Source of the DNA: CAYJAD01 sp964371505 | Lineage (GTDB): Bacteria > Desulfobacterota > Desulfovibrionia > Desulfovibrionales > Desulfovibrionaceae | DNA: 8,210 nucleotides | Direction: 5' to 3' | NCBI GenBank assembly: GCA_964371505.1 | Contig: CAYJNG010000106.1 | Location: 1 to 8,210 of the forward strand | Part shown: in pieces, positions 6,217 to 8,210 of the stretch | How positions within the stretch are numbered: the stretch's first letter is position 1 | Layout: every line of letters begins with the position of its first letter | The notes under the pieces: model-generated | What the model saw: only the letters and a program-made list of their open reading frames with translations | What the model was told of the DNA's origin: nothing | The model's database searches: none | Program-made: the position numbers and the translations under genes

Positions 6217-6534
6217 ATGGCTGAGATTACTTATAAGGGCAAGAGTTTTGAAGTGGATGAAGACGGCTTTTTGCTTCGTTTTGACGACTGGTGCCCTGAG
6301 TGGATGGACTATGTAAAAGAATCCGAAGGTATCACCGACATCAATCCTGACCACCAAAAAATTCTTGACTTCTTGCAAGACTACTACAAGAAGAACGGTA
6401 TCGCTCCTATGGTGCGTATCCTTTCCAAGAACACTGGCTACAAGTTGAAAGAAGTTTACGAACTCTTCCCTTCCGGTCCTGGTAAGGGTGCTTGTAAGAT
6501 GGCTGGTCTTCCTAAGCCTACTGGCTGTGTGTAG
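6217..6534 (+). CDS. dsrC: DsrC, sulfur-carrier partner of dissimilatory sulfite reductase
   Basis: A 105-residue DsrC/TusE-family protein. DsrC is the substrate of DsrAB: its two C-terminal cysteines carry the sulfite-derived sulfur as a trisulfide, which is later reduced at the membrane by DsrMKJOP. Both are present, Cys93 (GACKMAG) and the penultimate Cys104 (GCV), with the expected 10 residues between them, so this is true DsrC rather than TusE, which keeps only the last one. RILSKNTGYKLKEVYELFP (67-85) is typical core sequence. AAGGAGG lies 6 bases before the ATG, a very strong ribosome site; the frame extends upstream to 6169 but without support. Codon choice is distinct from the neighbours (8 of 9 Asp codons are GAC, C-ending Asn, Tyr and Phe codons are frequent), as expected for a very abundant protein. 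It is monocistronic, with dsrAB not nearby. Confidence 0.97.
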   Translation: MAEITYKGKSFEVDEDGFLLRFDDWCPEWMDYVKESEGITDINPDHQKILDFLQDYYKKNGIAPMVRILSKNTGYKLKEVYELFPSGPGKGACKMAGLPKPTGCV

Positions 6535-6557
6535 TTCCTAGAGCTCATCAAACAATT

Positions 6558-6593
6558 AAAGCGGAACTTTCTTTGGAAGGTTCCGCTTTTCTT
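6558..6593 (+). terminator. Strong terminator after dsrC
   Basis: AAAGCGGAAC (6558-6567) pairs exactly with GTTCCGCTTT (6580-6589), and the stem extends inward by three more pairs including one G-U, leaving a 6-nt loop. A T-rich tail follows. It lies about 20 bases after the dsrC stop and makes dsrC a single-gene transcript. Confidence 0.9.
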
Positions 6594-6642
6594 ATGGGCG
6601 CTGCTTTTGTTTAGTAGCTCCTTTGTTATTTTATTACTATTT

Positions 6643-6679
6643 CATGAAATGTTTTGGTTTTTAGGTAGAGCATTTCATG
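6643..6679 (+). promoter_or_regulatory. Inverted repeat in the trmL leader
   Basis: CATGAAATG (6643-6651) and CATTTCATG (6671-6679) are perfect reverse complements 19 bases apart, ending 4 bases before the trmL ribosome site. The left arm also sits in a smaller palindrome, ATTTCATGAAAT (6639-6650). It could be an operator pair or an RNA hairpin that affects trmL translation. No convincing -35/-10 pair was found in 6591-6697. Confidence 0.4.
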
Positions 6680-6697
6680 TGAGAAAAAGGTTGTCTT

Positions 6698-7153
6698 GTG
6701 CATATTGTTCTTTTTGAGCCGGAAATTCCCCCAAATACCGGAAATATTGCGCGTCTTTGCGCTGCCACTGCCACAGAGTTGCATCTTATTGAACCCTTAG
6801 GTTTTTCTATTTCTGATAAGCATTTAAAACGCGCTGGTCTTGATTACTGGCCCCATGCCAAGGTGCAAGTATGGCCGGATTTTGCGGCCTATGTGGCCGG
6901 TGCAGGGCAGGGCAGGCGCCTTGTGATGACCTCCTCCAAGGGCGGGGAGCCTGTGCATCGCTTTGCTTATACGTCGCAAGACAGTCTTGTTTTTGGGCCA
7001 GAAACGCGTGGCCTTACACAAGATATTTTTGATCAAGGCCATGGGCGAGTGCGCATACCCATTCGCGGAGAAGTACGCTCTTTAAACCTTTCCACAGCGG
7101 CAGGTATTGTGCTGTATGCAGCTTTAGCCCATTGCGGCTTGCTCGATATGTAG
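6698..7153 (+). CDS. trmL: tRNA (cytidine/uridine-34-2'-O)-methyltransferase TrmL
   Basis: A 151-residue SPOUT-class methyltransferase, close to the 157 residues of E. coli TrmL, which methylates the wobble ribose of tRNA-Leu isoacceptors using SAM. The three knot motifs are present: NTGNIARL (13-20), LVFGPETRGL (97-106) and the SAM-binding IPIRGEVRSLNLSTAAG (120-136). RAGLDYW (45-51) is another family hallmark. The start codon is GTG at 6698, preceded by AAAAAGG with 7 bases spacing, and gives the expected N-terminus with no extra residues. It is the first gene of a pair with yigZ, separated by 13 bp. Related SpoU-family enzymes acting on other tRNA positions are usually longer, so TrmL is the best assignment. 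Confidence 0.92.
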   Translation: MHIVLFEPEIPPNTGNIARLCAATATELHLIEPLGFSISDKHLKRAGLDYWPHAKVQVWPDFAAYVAGAGQGRRLVMTSSKGGEPVHRFAYTSQDSLVFGPETRGLTQDIFDQGHGRVRIPIRGEVRSLNLSTAAGIVLYAALAHCGLLDM

Positions 7154-7166
7154 ATATGTTGGGGCC

Positions 7167-7796
7167 ATGGCACAGCGTTATCTTATACCTCATTTGCAGG
7201 GTGCGCCCATGCATCGCACAGAAATGACCATTAAGGGCAGCCTTTTTTGGTGCTCCATGGGGCATGCCACCACTGTGGAAGAGGCGCGTGCCTTTGTGGA
7301 CAGTATAAAAAAAGAATTTGCTGACGCCACGCACAATTGCTGGGCTTTTGCCGTAGGGCCCCCTAAGGATACGGCAAGGGTGGGCTTTTCGGATGATGGT
7401 GAACCGCATGGTACAGCGGGGCGCCCCATGCTAACGGCTTTGCATCACAGCGGTGTGGGCGAGCTTGTATGCGTGGTTACGCGTTATTTTGGTGGTATTA
7501 AGCTTGGCACGGGCGGCCTTGTGCGGGCCTATCAAGGGGCTGTGCTAGATAATTTGCAAAGTTTGCCCACTAAGGAGCGTATCACCCCCGTTTATTTGCA
7601 TGTGGTGATGGAATATTCGTATATAGTTCTGTTTCGTCGCATGCTTGCAGCTTTTGAGGTGGAGATTTTAGAAGAGCACTTTACTGCCGATGCGGCCTTC
7701 ACTCTACGTTTACCCCAAGAACACGCGGAAGCTTTTTCGCTGGAGCTTACCAATATGACCGACGGCATGATACTTATAGATACGGTACAAATATAG
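7167..7796 (+). CDS. yigZ: YigZ/IMPACT family protein (UPF0029 with DUF1949)
   Basis: A 209-residue protein with the UPF0029 (Impact) domain at about 18-125 and a DUF1949 domain at about 140-205; E. coli YigZ has 204 residues. The family signature is clear: DDGEPHGTAGRP (76-87) and VTRYFGGIKLGTGGLVRAY (104-122). The biochemical role is not firmly known; the eukaryotic relative IMPACT regulates GCN2 kinase, and the bacterial fold suggests nucleic acid or ribosome-linked binding. The start at 7167 has a poor ribosome site, since GGGG is only 2 bases away. The ATG at 7209 has a better one (AGGG, 7 bases). I keep 7167 because the YLIP segment lines up with the LIP near the start of E. coli YigZ. 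It follows trmL by 13 bp and is probably cotranscribed. Confidence 0.92.
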   Translation: MAQRYLIPHLQGAPMHRTEMTIKGSLFWCSMGHATTVEEARAFVDSIKKEFADATHNCWAFAVGPPKDTARVGFSDDGEPHGTAGRPMLTALHHSGVGELVCVVTRYFGGIKLGTGGLVRAYQGAVLDNLQSLPTKERITPVYLHVVMEYSYIVLFRRMLAAFEVEILEEHFTADAAFTLRLPQEHAEAFSLELTNMTDGMILIDTVQI

Positions 7797-7804
7797 CGTA
7801 CGGT

Positions 7805-7842
7805 AGCAGCCTGTTTCAAAAGTCGATTTTAGACGGGCTGTT
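7805..7842 (+). terminator. Long hairpin after yigZ, terminator-like without a T run
   Basis: Bases 7805-7816 pair with 7831-7842 over 12 bp including three G-U pairs, and after a one-base bulge four A-T pairs (7818-7821 with 7827-7830) close a 5-nt loop. It starts 8 bases after the yigZ stop, where a terminator is expected, but is followed by CAAAAATAGG rather than T residues. It may protect the 3' end of the message or act in a rho-dependent setting. Confidence 0.45.
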
Positions 7843-7908
7843 CAAAAATAGGCGCCTTTACTGCATACATAATATATTTTCGTGCCTCCCTTGTCAGGCT
7901 GCTGTTTT
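7805..7908. repeat. Perfect 9-bp inverted repeat competing with the post-yigZ hairpin
   Basis: AGCAGCCTG (7805-7813) is the exact reverse complement of CAGGCTGCT (7895-7903), and GTTTTG follows the right arm. Pairing these arms would disrupt the local 7805-7842 hairpin. The loop of about 81 bases makes this the slower fold. Either the right arm acts in a back-up terminator, or the match is chance. Confidence 0.3.
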
Positions 7909-8022
7909 GTAGCTAAATTTTCTTTGTTTGGTTTTTAAAGAGGCTGTACAGGGGCGAGTAAATGTGCTTGTAATGTTGTAGTCCTCGGATAGGATAGAGT
8001 GTTTTTTAGGTGGTGTATTCAA

Positions 8023-8067
8023 ATGGTGAAAACGTGTGTTTCATTGCGCCAGATGGATGCGCACTGA
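8023..8067 (+). CDS. Possible 14-codon leader peptide
   Basis: ATG at 8023 opens a 14-residue frame (MVKTCVSLRQMDAH) that stops inside the first 14-bp repeat. An AGGTGG motif at 8008-8013 gives a plausible ribosome site 9 bases upstream. The frame covers the upstream copy of the 10-base segment that recurs in the edge hairpin, so a ribosome here could influence which hairpin forms. No run of a single amino acid, as in classical attenuator peptides, is present, and such a short frame may well be chance. Confidence 0.2.
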   Translation: MVKTCVSLRQMDAH

Positions 8068-8111
8068 CGGATGCGCACTGACGAATGTGCGTTGACGAAT
8101 GCACGCTGACG
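8056..8111. repeat. Four tandem 14-bp repeats
   Basis: Units at 8056-8069, 8070-8083, 8084-8097 and 8098-8111. The first two are identical (GATGCGCACTGACG). The third and fourth keep the AATG start and TGACG end but vary in the middle. The unit length is not a multiple of three and stop codons fall inside, so it is not a coding repeat. There are no spacers, so it is not CRISPR. It could be an iteron-like protein binding array or part of a structured RNA. Confidence 0.85.
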
Positions 8112-8175
8112 CCACGTAAAATAAGCCGTCACTTGCTTACGGCGTCCCCGAAAGGGGTATTTGGAGTGAGCGTGC
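8101..8175 (+). ncRNA. Candidate structured RNA element with a three-way junction
   Basis: Three helices can form together: GCACGCT (8101-8107) with AGCGTGC (8169-8175); GACGCC plus GTAA (8108-8113 and 8116-8119, with a 2-base AC bulge) with TTACGGCGTC (8137-8146); and CCC (8147-8149) with GGG (8154-8156) in a GAAA-containing hairpin. Without the second helix's last pair, the third becomes CCCC-GAAA-GGGG with a GNRA tetraloop. The terminator-like hairpin follows within 4 bases. It fits no riboswitch class I recognise. The pairing was found by eye, without energy calculation or covariation. Confidence 0.35.
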
Positions 8176-8178
8176 CTT

Positions 8179-8210
8179 TCTTAAAAACGTGTGGAAACAC
8201 GTTTTTAAGA
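8179..8210 (+). terminator. Strong hairpin with T run at the window edge
   Basis: TCTTAAAAACGTGT (8179-8192) pairs exactly with ACACGTTTTTAAGA (8197-8210) over 14 bp around a GGAA loop. The 3' arm ends in five T residues plus AAGA, so it can act as an intrinsic terminator on + and, by symmetry, on -. The sequence beyond is cut off, so the tail cannot be judged. It would end a transcript crossing the 14-bp repeats. Confidence 0.6.

Larger units (their letters stand above)
7797..8210. other. Gene-free 414-base region with structured elements
   Basis: No convincing protein gene is visible on either strand after yigZ. In order the region holds the post-yigZ hairpin (7805-7842), an AT-rich stretch (about 7843-7960), a weak promoter-like pair (TTGTAA at 7968-7973 and TAGGAT at 7990-7995, 16 bases apart), a 14-codon open frame, four tandem 14-bp units, a possible three-way junction and a strong hairpin at the edge. 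The second half, about 8002-8206, could be one structured transcript. No tRNA, 6S RNA, RNase P or tmRNA signature was recognised. Confidence 0.6.

Noticed and set aside
8056..8111. CRISPR array
   Set aside because: The 14-bp units are directly adjacent with no spacers and are too short for CRISPR repeats.

Overview
The window reads as chromosomal DNA from an anaerobic sulfur-respiring bacterium, most likely a member of the Desulfovibrionaceae with a moderate-to-low GC genome. The strongest pointer is an intact dsrC (dissimilatory sulfite reductase partner) with both C-terminal redox cysteines, expressed from a monocistronic unit with markedly different codon choice. larC (nickel-pincer cofactor of lactate racemase), a BioB-like radical SAM enzyme and a lipoate enzyme with two [4Fe-4S] clusters fit a metal-rich anaerobic lifestyle. 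The genus is an inference; no rRNA or tRNA is present to settle it.

Layout. 1-176: a terminator for an upstream gene outside the window, then a short leader. 177-1673 (+): one continuous LipB-LipA fusion that carries the whole lipoyl synthesis route from octanoyl-ACP in a single chain. 1702-1747: a strong hairpin between this gene and the convergent radical SAM gene. 1749-2840 (-): a BioB/HydE/PylB-type radical SAM protein of unknown substrate. 2841-2971: its leader, with a dyad in the promoter region. 2972-5077 (-): larC, crcB (fluoride channel) and a small Cys-rich DUF2325 protein; larC and crcB are 5 bp apart, and the DUF2325 gene has its own near-consensus promoter. 5078-5305: divergent intergenic region. 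5306-5953 (+): a two-CBS plus ACT-like regulator. 5954-6216: dsrC control region with several dyads. 6217-6534 (+): dsrC, followed by a strong terminator. 6698-7796 (+): trmL and yigZ, a two-gene unit. 7797-8210: 414 bases with no convincing protein gene but a great deal of structure.

The last region is the least explained part. It holds a long hairpin after yigZ, four tandem 14-bp units, a potential three-way-junction fold and, at the window edge, a perfect 14-bp hairpin with a T run in its 3' arm. A 10-base stretch of the hairpin's 5' arm is repeated about 155 bases upstream, so the upstream copy could pair with the 3' arm instead. That is the geometry of an attenuator or of a structured small RNA of about 200 nt.

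Most genes here are housekeeping or metabolic and need not work together. Plausible functional links are lipoylation of 2-oxoacid dehydrogenases or the glycine cleavage system (LipB-LipA), lactate isomer use (LarC) and sulfite reduction (DsrC) in one lactate/sulfite type energy metabolism. No mobile element, CRISPR array, rRNA or tRNA was seen.
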